Source of the DNA: Rickettsiales bacterium
GTDB taxonomy: Bacteria; Pseudomonadota; Alphaproteobacteria; Rs-D84
Direction: 5' to 3'
NCBI GenBank assembly: GCA_031273075.1
Contig: JAISSM010000060.1
Coordinates: 1 to 15,072 of the forward strand
DNA length: 15,072 bases
This document shows, one piece after another, positions 1-7,074 of this stretch (position 1 is the stretch's first letter; the number at the start of each line of letters is the position of its first letter). The translations under genes were made by a program, and so were the position numbers. The notes below the pieces were generated by a model. The model was not told where the DNA came from. It saw only the letters and a program-made list of their open reading frames with translations, and searched no databases.

Positions 1-1
1 C

Positions 2-598
2 GGCGAAGCTTCCGCGCTTAGCGTCAAAAATTTAAGCGTTCGCGATTTTAACATGAACGCCGGGCGCGTCGGATTCACCGGTCCCGGAAAGTGGGAGGTA
101 AAATCCGATATGAACACTGTCAACATAACCATGTCCGCGGACAAAATAACAATATCGTCGTTCATAGACGCGACCCGCGGTCAGGACGTTTTTATGGACG
201 AGCTTGGCGGCGGCGTCGAATACGCCTCCGGATCCGGGATCCGTGCGAACGTCGTCAAGGCGGACAATATCATTCTGCGCGATCAGGTCTCGGGCGGACT
301 TATCGCCGGCGCGTTCGGTCCAGCAATCATCGAAATACGGCCGTCCGGAACAACCGTTCTGCCGGACGTTCTGGTCGGCGGCATCGACAACGACAACTTG
401 AAGATCCCGATCAGCGCGGCCGACAACGACGGAAAGCTTGAAAGCTGTCGCGATATAATCGTCCGGCTTGGCGGAAAATATAATTCCCAGTCGCTTATGA
501 ACGGCATCGTTTGCCAATTCGTCATGTATAAAAGGATAGAGGCGCGAATCGATATAAAAAAATGCCTTACGGCAGGGGGTGTGAATTGCGGGTTATGA
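2..598 (+). CDS. PilV-like minor pilin or pseudopilin, C-terminal part (5' end outside window)
   Basis: The frame is open from the first bases and ends in TGA at 596-598, so 198 residues are visible and the N-terminus lies upstream. The visible part begins with short beta-strand-like repeats (ALSVKNLSVRDF) of the same kind as in the two following genes, which carry prepilin N-termini. Four cysteines sit in the last 50 or so residues (ESCRD, IVCQF, KKCLT, NCGL), suggesting a disulfide-stabilised C-terminal domain. The next gene starts inside this stop codon (ATGA overlap), so the two are translationally coupled. I infer a PilV-like minor pilin or pilus-tip protein from context and repeat style; the missing N-terminus prevents proof. 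Confidence 0.6.
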   Translation, partial: GEASALSVKNLSVRDFNMNAGRVGFTGPGKWEVKSDMNTVNITMSADKITISSFIDATRGQDVFMDELGGGVEYASGSGIRANVVKADNIILRDQVSGGLIAGAFGPAIIEIRPSGTTVLPDVLVGGIDNDNLKIPISAADNDGKLESCRDIIVRLGGKYNSQSLMNGIVCQFVMYKRIEARIDIKKCLTAGGVNCGL

Positions 599-1731
599 AG
601 GCCGTTCGCAAAAGCGGCGGCGCATCTTTAATGGAGATGATGATCGCGGTCGCGCTCGTTTTTTTGGCCGCGCCGTTCGCATACCGCCAGATTTCCAATT
701 TGGGCGATGATTTGAAGATTATGGCCGATGCCGCCGAGATCGTTCGAAACGCGGAGCCCGTTCGGAACTTCATGCGGCTTTATTCGGACGAATTCGTTCC
801 CGGAGAAATGAACAGCGTCGATATAGACGGCGAGAATGTCGAGCTTTTTGTCGTCAACGTTTCCGGCGAAATATCCGCGTTTCTTGTCGATAAGAACCAC
901 AAGGACGACATTCTTCGGGCGCACAAAATCGCAAATATGATCGGCGTCAGTGCTGCGGTCGTCGAAGAGGATTCCATGGCGTACAGTCCTTACGGCAACT
1001 GGGCGATCATGATCCCGGGCGGAGAAGCCGGCGACATAGTTTACAGAATAAAAGCGGCGAGGATAGTCGACGACACGGCGAAGTATCTGCATCGCACCGT
1101 GCTTTTGGAGAACGATCTTTCCGTAATGAAGCGCGATCTTTACATGGGCGGGTTTTCGATCGTCGGCGCGGGTGCGATCGCCGCGCAAAAGCTTAGCGCT
1201 TCCGACTTGGAGGCCAATTTGATAAAGGCGAACGCCGTTCGCGCGGGATCGCTTTATTTCGCGGACGGACTTAACCTTAATCCCGAAAAGGCGAAGATTC
1301 CGAACATGCGCGTCGTCGGCGACGTCGTCGGGTTTCGGAATTTAAGCGCGGATAATTTTACAAGTTCGTCCGGCTCTGTGACAAGCGACCGCGCGGATAT
1401 TTCCAAAACGCTTGTCGTTTCCAAAAAACTTGAAGTAAAATCGCCGTATTCAAGAAGCGTCAGCGGACTTGGCAATGTTTCCGCCGCGGACGTCAAGACC
1501 GCGTATTTGGACGCCGAAACTTTGGCGTTCATGCCGGGATTCGGGTTGGTTGTGTCGGGCGAATTGCTTTACACCGCCACGCCGCCCATAAGGATCGGCG
1601 CCTGGTCGTTCCCGAATTCGGGCGGAACAGGGCCGCGCGTCGAAAATCTTAGGCTCTCCAATTTCGGCGGGAAGAAAATCGATGCGAAGATTCCGGATTT
1701 TTCCGAAATACTGAAAGGAGGCTGGCGATGA
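595..1731 (+). CDS. PilV-like minor pilin or pseudopilin
   Basis: This 378-residue protein begins with a basic leader followed by G-ASLME and a hydrophobic helix (residues 9-30 or so). That is a canonical prepilin peptidase site: Gly at -1 and Glu at +5. A YLHR motif at residue 164 is followed by a DL-MGG-I-G-G-I-A pattern, shared with the next gene and resembling the constant region of PilV, the minor tip pilin of type IVb pili. The C-terminal half is strand-rich and repetitive (LSASDLEANLIKAN and similar). ATG 595 overlaps the previous stop codon. An in-frame TTG at 586 sits 6 nt after an AGGGGG tract and is an alternative start. The protein is expected to be processed in the inner membrane and to join a pilus or pseudopilus. 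The family call is moderate; the prepilin signal is clear. Confidence 0.72.
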   Translation: MKAVRKSGGASLMEMMIAVALVFLAAPFAYRQISNLGDDLKIMADAAEIVRNAEPVRNFMRLYSDEFVPGEMNSVDIDGENVELFVVNVSGEISAFLVDKNHKDDILRAHKIANMIGVSAAVVEEDSMAYSPYGNWAIMIPGGEAGDIVYRIKAARIVDDTAKYLHRTVLLENDLSVMKRDLYMGGFSIVGAGAIAAQKLSASDLEANLIKANAVRAGSLYFADGLNLNPEKAKIPNMRVVGDVVGFRNLSADNFTSSSGSVTSDRADISKTLVVSKKLEVKSPYSRSVSGLGNVSAADVKTAYLDAETLAFMPGFGLVVSGELLYTATPPIRIGAWSFPNSGGTGPRVENLRLSNFGGKKIDAKIPDFSEILKGGWR

Positions 1732-3008
1732 AATCGAATCGCGGCGCCGGATTATTGGAGTTGCTGCTTGCCATGTGCGTGTTCATGGGCGTTCTTCCGT
1801 TCGCGTATGACTTCGCGAAATCGCAAAAGGTTCGGGCCGAGAACGCGCGCATCGGCGGAAAGATAAAAATCGTTCAAAGCGCGCTTGAAAGATATATCGC
1901 GGACAGAAAGCAGGAACTTCTTCGGCCGGTTTCCGCGAACGTCGTCCGCGTTCGGATGTCGGACCTTCCCGGCGTCGACGCCAATGAATTCAAGGACGAG
2001 AAAATCCAACTTCGAATCGTAAAGTCCAAAGATTCGGGCGGGCGCGCGTTCGTGCAGGGAATCGTCATTTTCGATTCCGCCGCGCTTTCGCCGCTTCGCA
2101 CCCGGCAGATTTCCATGATAGGCGGAAACGCGGGCGGGTTTGTCGACGGCCAAATGCTTTACGGTTCGTTCGGAACTTGGCGGACCAGCGCGTCCAAGAT
2201 CGGCGGGGCTGTTCGCCCGGGCGGGTCGAACTCCGTCATAGCCCAGACGCGGCCGTTCAAAAGCGGCGGGGATTATTTGCACCGCCTTCCGTCGGACAAT
2301 CAGACGGACGCCACCATGCAAAGCGATCTTGATTTCGCCGGGCACGACGTAAAAGGTGTCAGGAATATGGATTCAGGCGCCGCGCGGTTTCTCGACGTTT
2401 TGACCGCGGACGCCGTCGACGCGTCGAAGATGACGGTTTCCAGGCGCCTCGATTGGTCTTTGCCTTTGGATGTGTTTTCCGACGCGCTGGTCACCGGTTC
2501 CATATCGTCCGACGGGCGGTCGGTTTTCGCGCGCGACATAAGCATAGCGTCCAAGTCCCAATTCAGAAGCGTTTCTGCGGAAAATCTTGTTGCGGACAAT
2601 TTGTATCTGTCCGGTTTTTCGATATCAAGCGACGGATCGACGCCGACTTCCATTTCCATAACCGGATCCCTCGATATGGCGCGCGGGCATATAAGGGCGA
2701 TCGAAGCCGTCGTCGGATTCTCCGGATCGATCACGCCGAAACTTGTCATAGAAAGCCGCATAGAGGACAGCGCCGATCCCGCCTATTATTGGGACGCGAA
2801 TGCCGGCGATGCCGCCCTTAACGATTTGCAGCTTACCGGTTTGCATAAAATCGTTCGAAGCGCGTACGCGGCCGACCGCGTCGGCACTACGGAGACCGAG
2901 CGCATAATGGGGGCCGTCATCCAAAACAGCAACGCGACCGCGTCCGATTTTCTCCGCGCCCTCGAGCGAGTTCGTCAGGCGGTCGAAGCGAAGTACACCA
3001 GTTTATAG
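1728..3008 (+). CDS. PilV-like minor pilin (shufflon-type constant region)
   Basis: This 426-residue protein starts four bases before the previous stop ends (ATGA), with a strong AAAGGAGG at 1714-1721, 6 nt before the ATG. The N-terminus reads RG-AGLLELLLAM, a prepilin peptidase site with Glu at +5. The segment around residues 40-215 follows the order of plasmid-type PilV: helix, strand-rich domain, IGGNAGGFVDG, YGSFGTW, YLHR (residue 183), then M-SDLDFAGHDVKG. Residues 215-340 are repetitive strand-rich sequence, probably the exposed adhesin part. From knowledge of the family, PilV forms a minor tip component that selects surfaces or recipients. No inverted-repeat shufflon or recombinase gene is visible, so the C-terminus appears fixed. 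It may instead be a type II secretion-like pseudopilin. Confidence 0.72.
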   Translation: MKSNRGAGLLELLLAMCVFMGVLPFAYDFAKSQKVRAENARIGGKIKIVQSALERYIADRKQELLRPVSANVVRVRMSDLPGVDANEFKDEKIQLRIVKSKDSGGRAFVQGIVIFDSAALSPLRTRQISMIGGNAGGFVDGQMLYGSFGTWRTSASKIGGAVRPGGSNSVIAQTRPFKSGGDYLHRLPSDNQTDATMQSDLDFAGHDVKGVRNMDSGAARFLDVLTADAVDASKMTVSRRLDWSLPLDVFSDALVTGSISSDGRSVFARDISIASKSQFRSVSAENLVADNLYLSGFSISSDGSTPTSISITGSLDMARGHIRAIEAVVGFSGSITPKLVIESRIEDSADPAYYWDANAGDAALNDLQLTGLHKIVRSAYAADRVGTTETERIMGAVIQNSNATASDFLRALERVRQAVEAKYTSL

Positions 3009-3036
3009 TTGAAAATCCGAAAATAACGGATAGAAT
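3009..3036 (+). promoter_or_regulatory. Sigma70-type promoter, leaderless type, for the zinc-ribbon gene
   Basis: TTGAAA at 3009-3014 and TAGAAT at 3031-3036 are separated by 16 bp, each one base from consensus. Only six bases (3037-3042) lie between the -10 box and ATG 3043, so transcription should start at or beside the start codon. No Shine-Dalgarno sequence is present. A 5-bp inverted repeat (ATCCG/CGGAT) occupies the spacer and could be an operator or chance. Confidence 0.5.
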
Positions 3037-3042
3037 CTCCGT

Positions 3043-3513
3043 ATGAAGGTAGTTTGCGCATTTTGCAAGACAGTGTTTCGGGTTCGCGGACAAATCGGAA
3101 AATGTCCCGTCTGCGGGCGCGCCGTTCGCGTTCGGAAAAAATCCGGAGCGGGAAAGCTTGCCATCGTCATTCTCCTTTTCCTTTCCGCATTTATTTTCGC
3201 CGCGGTCGCGTTCCGCGTTTTCGACGCAAAGCAGAAGGCCGAACTTTTATCCGTCACCATATCCGACGTTCAATACACGGCCGCCGGATATATAGTTCGC
3301 GGAAACATAAGAAACTTTTCCGACCGCACTTATTCGGTTCCGGATTTGAGGTTCGTTTTCAAGGACGACCTTGGGAACGTTTTGCAGACGGTGGTGGAAC
3401 TTCCCCCAAGCGGGCTTATAGAACCGAAGTCCGACGTCGGATTCGTGAAAAAGATAGGGGCCAAAATCCTTGACGCCAAAAGGATATCGGTTCAATTCGC
3501 AGGAGAACAATAA
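3043..3513 (+). CDS. Zinc-ribbon (MJ0042-type) membrane protein with DUF3426-like domain
   Basis: This 156-residue protein opens with two CxxC pairs (CAFC at residues 5-8, CPVC near 21-24), the MJ0042-type zinc ribbon common in Alphaproteobacteria. A basic stretch and one transmembrane helix (about 38-60) follow. A soluble domain of about 90 residues then shows the pattern seen in DUF3426 proteins (IVRGNIRNFSDRTYSVPDL..., then a strand ending in VQFAGEQ). The predicted topology is a cytoplasmic zinc ribbon and a periplasmic beta domain. The biochemical role of the family is unknown to me. Its stop overlaps the start of the next gene (TAATG), so the two are coupled. The start at 3043 is supported by the promoter directly before it. 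Confidence 0.75.
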   Translation: MKVVCAFCKTVFRVRGQIGKCPVCGRAVRVRKKSGAGKLAIVILLFLSAFIFAAVAFRVFDAKQKAELLSVTISDVQYTAAGYIVRGNIRNFSDRTYSVPDLRFVFKDDLGNVLQTVVELPPSGLIEPKSDVGFVKKIGAKILDAKRISVQFAGEQ

Positions 3514-3953
3514 TGAAAAAAATATTTTGCAGTTTAGTTGCCGGGATATGCCTTATGAGCGCGGGATTCGCGGCGCCGGCCTATATAGCGATTCCGGGCA
3601 ACAATGTCGATTGGGAAAGCGTGACCGGGTTGAATACGGTCGAATACAGGATCGGTTTCAAAAATACCAAGGCGGCGGGCGATGGATGGGAGATGTATTA
3701 TCTTAACGAATTTCCATGCTTTGGCGCCGGGACGTACGTTTACGCGTGGGTGAGCGCGAAGGATAGTTCCGCGGAGATGCGCGTTCTGTGCGTCCGGCGT
3801 CCGAAAGAAGTCAAATTGGCATATCGTCCCGCCAAAAAAGGCGCAACCGAGGGACGCACGGTCGGGATGCTGACATGCAATATTGAAAAGGATTTGTCGG
3901 TGGATCTGGGCGGTTGCAAAAAAGAGAGTTGGGCCGATTTTGCAAAAGATTAA
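3513..3953 (+). CDS. Small exported protein of unknown function
   Basis: This 146-residue protein has a typical Sec signal peptide (MKKIFCSLVAG..., probable cleavage after GFA, about residue 20), so the mature part of about 126 residues should be periplasmic. Four cysteines remain after cleavage (FPCFG, VLCVR, LTCNI, GGCKK), enough for two disulfides. I recognise no domain. AGGAGA at 3501-3506, 6 nt before ATG, is a good ribosome binding site, and the start overlaps the preceding stop. Its coupling to the zinc-ribbon gene suggests a shared envelope-related job, but this is only context. Confidence 0.7.
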   Translation: MKKIFCSLVAGICLMSAGFAAPAYIAIPGNNVDWESVTGLNTVEYRIGFKNTKAAGDGWEMYYLNEFPCFGAGTYVYAWVSAKDSSAEMRVLCVRRPKEVKLAYRPAKKGATEGRTVGMLTCNIEKDLSVDLGGCKKESWADFAKD

Positions 3954-3966
3954 GTTTCCCTTTTCC

Positions 3967-4893
3967 ATGGACGATGTTGAAAAGCCGGGCAAGGCCAACG
4001 TTCGCGTCGACAAGTTCCTTGCGGAAAAGATGCCGGATTTTTCGCGCGCCCGAATCCAGCGGATGGAAAAAAATTTCGACAACGCGCACAGGCTTCGCGA
4101 CGGGGACGTTGTCGAGGTCATGATTCCGGAACAAGAAAGTCCGGTCGCCACCGTTGTTCGGAAGAAGCGCAAAATAAATATTCCAATAATTTATGAAGAC
4201 GACGACATTATCGTTGTGAACAAACCGCGCGGAATGGTGATGTATCCCGCGGCCGGGAACGCCAGTGGGACTTTGGTTCAGGAGTTGTCGCAATGGTGCA
4301 ATCTGTCGCCGCTTGGCGGATCGGTTCGTCCGGGCGTCGTGCATCGCATAGACAAAGACACAAGCGGTGTCGTCATATTGGCGAAAACCGACAAGGCGTT
4401 CGCGCAATTGGTAAAGGTTTTTTCCGCGCATAAACTTATCCGGAAATATATCGCTTTTGTTCATGGCGTGCCGACTTGGACAAGCGCCGATATCGAGGGC
4501 AATATTTCGCGGAACACGCGGAATCGCCAAAAGATGAGCATGGTAAAGGTCGGCGGGCGCGCGGCCAAAACTTCCGCGGACGTTATAAACGCGTGGACGC
4601 GCGCGAATGTGTCGGAACTTCGCTGTACTCTGTGGACGGGCCGTACGCATCAGATACGCGTTCATTTGTCCGCGCATGGGTTCGGCGTTCTGACCGATCC
4701 TTTGTATGGAAAGGGAAAAGAGGGCAAAATCAAGCCGGGGCCGCTGTTGGATTTTCTTCGGAGTCACGTCGGACAATGCCTGCATGCAGAGTCGTTGGAA
4801 TTGGATCATCCCGTGACGGGCGTTCCGATGAAATTCCGCGCGCCTTTGCCGGATGATTTATGCGAATTGGTGGAAATACTTAACAGTTATTAA
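3967..4893 (+). CDS. RluC/RluD-family 23S rRNA pseudouridine synthase
   Basis: This enzyme converts specific uridines of 23S rRNA to pseudouridine in the cytoplasm. The catalytic motif HRIDKDTSG is present, with the catalytic Asp at residue 129. The family motifs NKPRGMVMYPAAG before it and GRTHQIRVHLSAHGFGVLTDPLYG after it are also clear. The N-terminus (VRVDKFLAEKMPDFSRARIQ) is an S4 RNA-binding domain, but the usual GxVxVNG hairpin is missing and only about 14 residues separate the Gln from GDVVEV. I chose ATG 3967 (308 aa) because it lies after the previous stop and gives a normal S4 start. An upstream in-frame ATG at 3883 would overlap the previous gene by 71 bases. Whether it is RluD, RluC or another paralogue is not resolved. 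The stop overlaps the convergent neighbour's stop. Confidence 0.88.
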   Translation: MDDVEKPGKANVRVDKFLAEKMPDFSRARIQRMEKNFDNAHRLRDGDVVEVMIPEQESPVATVVRKKRKINIPIIYEDDDIIVVNKPRGMVMYPAAGNASGTLVQELSQWCNLSPLGGSVRPGVVHRIDKDTSGVVILAKTDKAFAQLVKVFSAHKLIRKYIAFVHGVPTWTSADIEGNISRNTRNRQKMSMVKVGGRAAKTSADVINAWTRANVSELRCTLWTGRTHQIRVHLSAHGFGVLTDPLYGKGKEGKIKPGPLLDFLRSHVGQCLHAESLELDHPVTGVPMKFRAPLPDDLCELVEILNSY

Positions 4894-5819
4894 AACTCAA
4901 ACCTAAGGCCGGCGTATACGTTTATAAATATCACGTTCTCGGCGGAGAAGATCGCCCGTTCTTTATGCGTCTCAGCATCCGTATCAGAAAGATTGTTTAC
5001 AGCCCACGTTATCATCGGGACATAAGTCGCCCGCGCGCCAACATCGAAAAAGATCCCTTCCTGAATTCCGTAAGACACGCCCAGCGCCGCCGACGCGGAG
5101 AAATTATTCACGGTCGATTCCGACGCGTAAAAGTCCACCGTTCCCGCGCGGAATATGTCGAACGACAACTGTCCGGCCGTATCGTAATACGTATCCGTCA
5201 AATCCAATTTCACGCTTGACGACGCGTACCCGATCCCGAACCCTATGTATGGAACGGCCACGCCCATCGGCTTCGACGCCCCTTCGAATATATCGTAATA
5301 GATCATCGCCGATATAATATCCGTCGAGACGGTCGCGCGCGCCGAAAGCGCATATTGCATCGCCGCGTCGCCATCATTGCCGGCAACTACGCCTTTAAGT
5401 AACGGATCCGCGGAAAACGTCGATTCAGTTATGCGAAGCCAGTCCGCCTCCGCCCTTATGTTCGGGCTTCCGCCGAAAACGAATCCGACCGAAACGCCGC
5501 CGGCGAAAGATATGGAATCATATTTTCCCGCAATCGACAGATCTTGGCCCAAATCGACATTGCCCCAATGAGTGCAGTCGGCCGGATTATCCGGATCGCC
5601 GATACAAAGGCTGTAATTTGGGTATATGGCGTCCGGCGTTTCCCAATAATCCACAACCACGCTTCCAAGGTCGTTCTTCATTTTCGCGGTCGGCTTCGCC
5701 AATCCGGCCCGGACCGACACAGTCATGCGCGCGCCGTCGTCGGACGGACGCCCGCGCTCCCAATTCGCGTTCGCGGACGTCGATATAAGCGCCGCCAATA
5801 TAACGACAAGTCTTTTCAT
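4890..5819 (-). CDS. Outer-membrane beta-barrel protein
   Basis: This 309-residue protein has a signal peptide cleaved after about residue 18 (SANA/NWERG). It then shows alternating strand patterns and ends in LRFEF; a C-terminal Phe is the BAM recognition signal of outer-membrane barrels. Glycine-rich amphipathic strands such as ISFAGGVSVGFVFGG, PYIGFGIGYASSSVKLDL and SASAALGVSYGI resemble small OmpA/Opa-like or P44/Msp2-type surface barrels of Alphaproteobacteria. Two cysteines lie in a probable loop (LCIGDPDNPADC). Ligand and role are unknown. No Shine-Dalgarno is seen; an extended -10 box sits seven bases before the ATG. The TAA stop overlaps the pseudouridine synthase TAA on the other strand. 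Confidence 0.75.
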   Translation of the reverse strand: MKRLVVILAALISTSANANWERGRPSDDGARMTVSVRAGLAKPTAKMKNDLGSVVVDYWETPDAIYPNYSLCIGDPDNPADCTHWGNVDLGQDLSIAGKYDSISFAGGVSVGFVFGGSPNIRAEADWLRITESTFSADPLLKGVVAGNDGDAAMQYALSARATVSTDIISAMIYYDIFEGASKPMGVAVPYIGFGIGYASSSVKLDLTDTYYDTAGQLSFDIFRAGTVDFYASESTVNNFSASAALGVSYGIQEGIFFDVGARATYVPMITWAVNNLSDTDAETHKERAIFSAENVIFINVYAGLRFEF

Positions 5820-5826
5820 ACCAGTT

Positions 5827-5835
5827 ATTATATCA
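5827..5835 (-). promoter_or_regulatory. Extended -10 promoter, leaderless type, for the barrel protein
   Basis: Read on the minus strand, TGATATAAT is an extended -10 element (TGN followed by a perfect TATAAT, at 5832-5827). Seven bases separate it from ATG 5819, so the mRNA should begin at the start codon. The -35 region is weak, which is usual for extended -10 promoters. Confidence 0.45.
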
Positions 5836-5869
5836 TATTTCGGGGCAAGAACGAAGTCGGAATTTGCGC

Positions 5870-5898
5870 TTGTTTTACGTTTTTGCTTTCTGTATAAT
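5870..5898 (+). promoter_or_regulatory. Strong sigma70-type promoter for the structured RNA region
   Basis: TTGTTT (5870-5875), a 17-bp spacer and a perfect TATAAT (5893-5898) predict transcription from about 5905. No start codon with a ribosome binding site follows closely. The next convincing gene begins at 6156. Confidence 0.6.
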
Positions 5899-5994
5899 GG
5901 ACGGTGAATCCACAGGGATGTGGCTTCGGGGCCTTAAAACAGCCTGTATTATCTCGACGCAAGAAATTGCGCCGTATCCGCTTGACGAAAATAC

Positions 5995-6019
5995 GGACGC
6001 GGGGCGTCCTTTATTTTTT
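5995..6019 (+). terminator. Probable intrinsic terminator (first)
   Basis: The stem GGACGC/GCGTCC with a GGG loop (5995-6009) is followed by TTTATTTTTT. It would end a transcript of about 115 nt starting at about 5905. Confidence 0.5.
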
Positions 6020-6109
6020 GTCATAACTCTCCGACTTGGTCGGGGAGCCGCCGGTTATATATCGAAGACCGGCGGGGTCATTAGATAATATGATTGTTTT
6101 AACTCCCCG

Positions 6110-6135
6110 ACCGCCAATTCCTTGGCGGTTTTTTT
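6110..6135 (+). terminator. Probable intrinsic terminator (second)
   Basis: A perfect 8-bp stem ACCGCCAA/TTGGCGGT with a TTCC loop (6110-6129) runs directly into seven T residues. It lies 20 bases before the start of the cysteine-rich gene, so read-through or relief of termination would be needed to express that gene from the 5870-5898 promoter. Confidence 0.7.
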
Positions 6136-6155
6136 AATTTGCACAGGGGGATGTT

Positions 6156-6854
6156 ATGAAAAAAGTTTTGATTTTGATTGTAATGGCGGTATTCTGCGTA
6201 TTTGATTTACATGCCGTAAAGTTGTGCAAAAAAGAAGATGGGTGCGTGCCGTCCGCATGGAAGAATACTGATGCATTAAGCGGCACTTCTACATCATCCG
6301 GAACGGGGGCGGATGCTACATGGACCGTGACAGTAACAAGTGCTCCATCTGGTACAGTAAGCGGACAAGCAAGATGTGCCGTAAATGGTACAACGAGCCC
6401 GCCCGTTAGCAGTAGCAACGGGGCTTTTTGCTGGTGTCGGCTTACAAGCGTAACTAATGCCACGAATGGTAAAACCTGTGATGCAGATAGTAATGGCGCG
6501 CCATGGATATCCTTCGTCCGCATCTCTCCCTCCGCTGCCGCCCCTAATGAAACCTGTGTTTTGAATTGCGCGTATATGTGCCCAGGCACTTGCTTCATGA
6601 CTAATTTTACTTTTTCGTGTATCCGTTCCAATTTCTTCAATTTCCCCGATAATACACCGCCTACACCCACCGCATCTGCCGTGACCTGTCCAATAAGTGG
6701 GACGTGCAGTTCGAATGCCGATTATAAAACTGTTGCAGACAATGCGTCATGCGGGGCGGGTTATGTAGAAACGACCACTCCTTCCCTTACAATATCGGGC
6801 AGTGGTTCGGATACAAAGGGAACATTCACATACGGCACCTGCACTGCGAATTAA
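6156..6854 (+). CDS. Cysteine-rich exported protein, CWC family (paralogue 1)
   Basis: This 232-residue protein has a Sec signal peptide (about residues 1-20, cleavage after LHA) and about 15 cysteines in the mature chain, so it is probably a disulfide-rich envelope or secreted protein. Its core reads WTVTVTSAPSGTVSG, then ARCAVNGTTSPP, then GAFCWCRLTS (Cys92-Trp-Cys94), CDADSNGAPW and LNCAYMCPGTC. A C-terminal module follows: VTCP..., GYVETT, DTKGT, CTAN. The same order recurs in the genes at 13910 and 14620. AGGGGG at 6145-6150, 5 nt before ATG, fixes the start. The last 97 bases are repeated almost exactly at 9376-9472. No biochemical function is known to me. Upstream lies the structured RNA and terminator, which may regulate it. 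Confidence 0.75.
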   Translation: MKKVLILIVMAVFCVFDLHAVKLCKKEDGCVPSAWKNTDALSGTSTSSGTGADATWTVTVTSAPSGTVSGQARCAVNGTTSPPVSSSNGAFCWCRLTSVTNATNGKTCDADSNGAPWISFVRISPSAAAPNETCVLNCAYMCPGTCFMTNFTFSCIRSNFFNFPDNTPPTPTASAVTCPISGTCSSNADYKTVADNASCGAGYVETTTPSLTISGSGSDTKGTFTYGTCTAN

Positions 6855-6855
6855 T
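6759..6855 (+). repeat. 97-bp direct repeat, left copy
   Basis: Bases 6759-6855 match 9376-9472 with one mismatch (A6837 versus G9454). This copy encodes the last residues of paralogue 1 (GYVETT to CTAN and stop). The two copies, 2617 bp apart, bracket the AT-rich island. Confidence 0.95.
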
Positions 6856-6936
6856 CCCCATCAAGAACTAAAAATGTCGCACAAGACGGCCCCAGCCCGG
6901 CTATACCACTGGAAATGTTGCAACGAATGATAAATC

Positions 6937-7050
6937 CTAGGATTCCGCATAAAGTTTACCACGGGGAAATGGAACAATAGTATTTTGACTCGGTTTTTTA
7001 TTCGGAATATTTAATTGCCCTGGGATCAACTTTCTCTTGGCTCGCGGCAT
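6937..7050 (-). CDS. Possible small basic protein downstream of the TPR gene
   Basis: ATG 7050 to TAG 6937 encodes 37 residues, MPRAKRKLIPGQLNIPNKKP followed by 17 more, rich in Lys, Arg and Pro. It begins 24 bases after the TPR gene stop on the same strand. A G7 tract (minus strand, 7062-7056) precedes the start and could act as a ribosome binding site. No family is recognised; it could be a relic or a chance frame. Confidence 0.3.
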   Translation of the reverse strand: MPRAKRKLIPGQLNIPNKKPSQNTIVPFPRGKLYAES

Positions 7051-7074
7051 TTTCACCCCCCCTTTTTTTTGTGA

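Larger units (their letters stand above)
5905..6135 (+). ncRNA. Candidate structured ncRNA or attenuated leader
   Basis: About 230 gene-free bases follow a strong promoter and contain a series of stable hairpins. The first is CGCAA/TTGCG with a GAAA loop (5956-5969). The second is CCGTAT/ATACGG. The third is a terminator-like GGACGC/GCGTCC at 5995-6009, followed by T-rich sequence. Then come CTCTCCGAC/GTCGGGGAG (6027-6047), CCGCCGGT/ACCGGCGG (6048-6075) and a second terminator at 6110-6135. The strand GTCGGGGAG (6039-6047) can also pair perfectly with CTCCCCGAC (6103-6111), so two exclusive folds are possible. The RNA could be a free ncRNA of about 115 or 230 nt, or a leader controlling the cysteine-rich gene at 6156. 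It does not match tmRNA, RNase P RNA or SRP RNA motifs that I can recognise. Confidence 0.5.

Noticed and set aside
1..3008. Shufflon (invertible pilV 3' segments)
   Set aside because: No repeated short inverted sites and no recombinase gene are seen among the three minor pilin genes.
3883..3966. Longer start (ATG 3883) for the pseudouridine synthase
   Set aside because: It overlaps the preceding exported-protein gene by 71 bases and adds residues not typical before an S4 domain.
4887..4893. Overlapping stop codons of convergent genes as a special signal
   Set aside because: Tail-to-tail overlaps of a few bases are common in compact genomes, and the same tight packing is seen at 13906-13912.
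5864..6088. Open frame of 74 codons through the structured RNA region
   Set aside because: It overlaps the promoter, has no ribosome binding site, and its sequence is explained by the hairpins; no protein features are visible.
5905..6135. Identification as 6S RNA, tmRNA, SRP RNA or RNase P RNA
   Set aside because: None of the diagnostic motifs I know for these RNAs is present, and the 5' and 3' ends do not form the long closing stem of 6S RNA.
6899..6979. Short + strand frame near 6914-6979
   Set aside because: Only about 21 codons, no ribosome binding site, and it runs antisense to the small ORF after the TPR gene.
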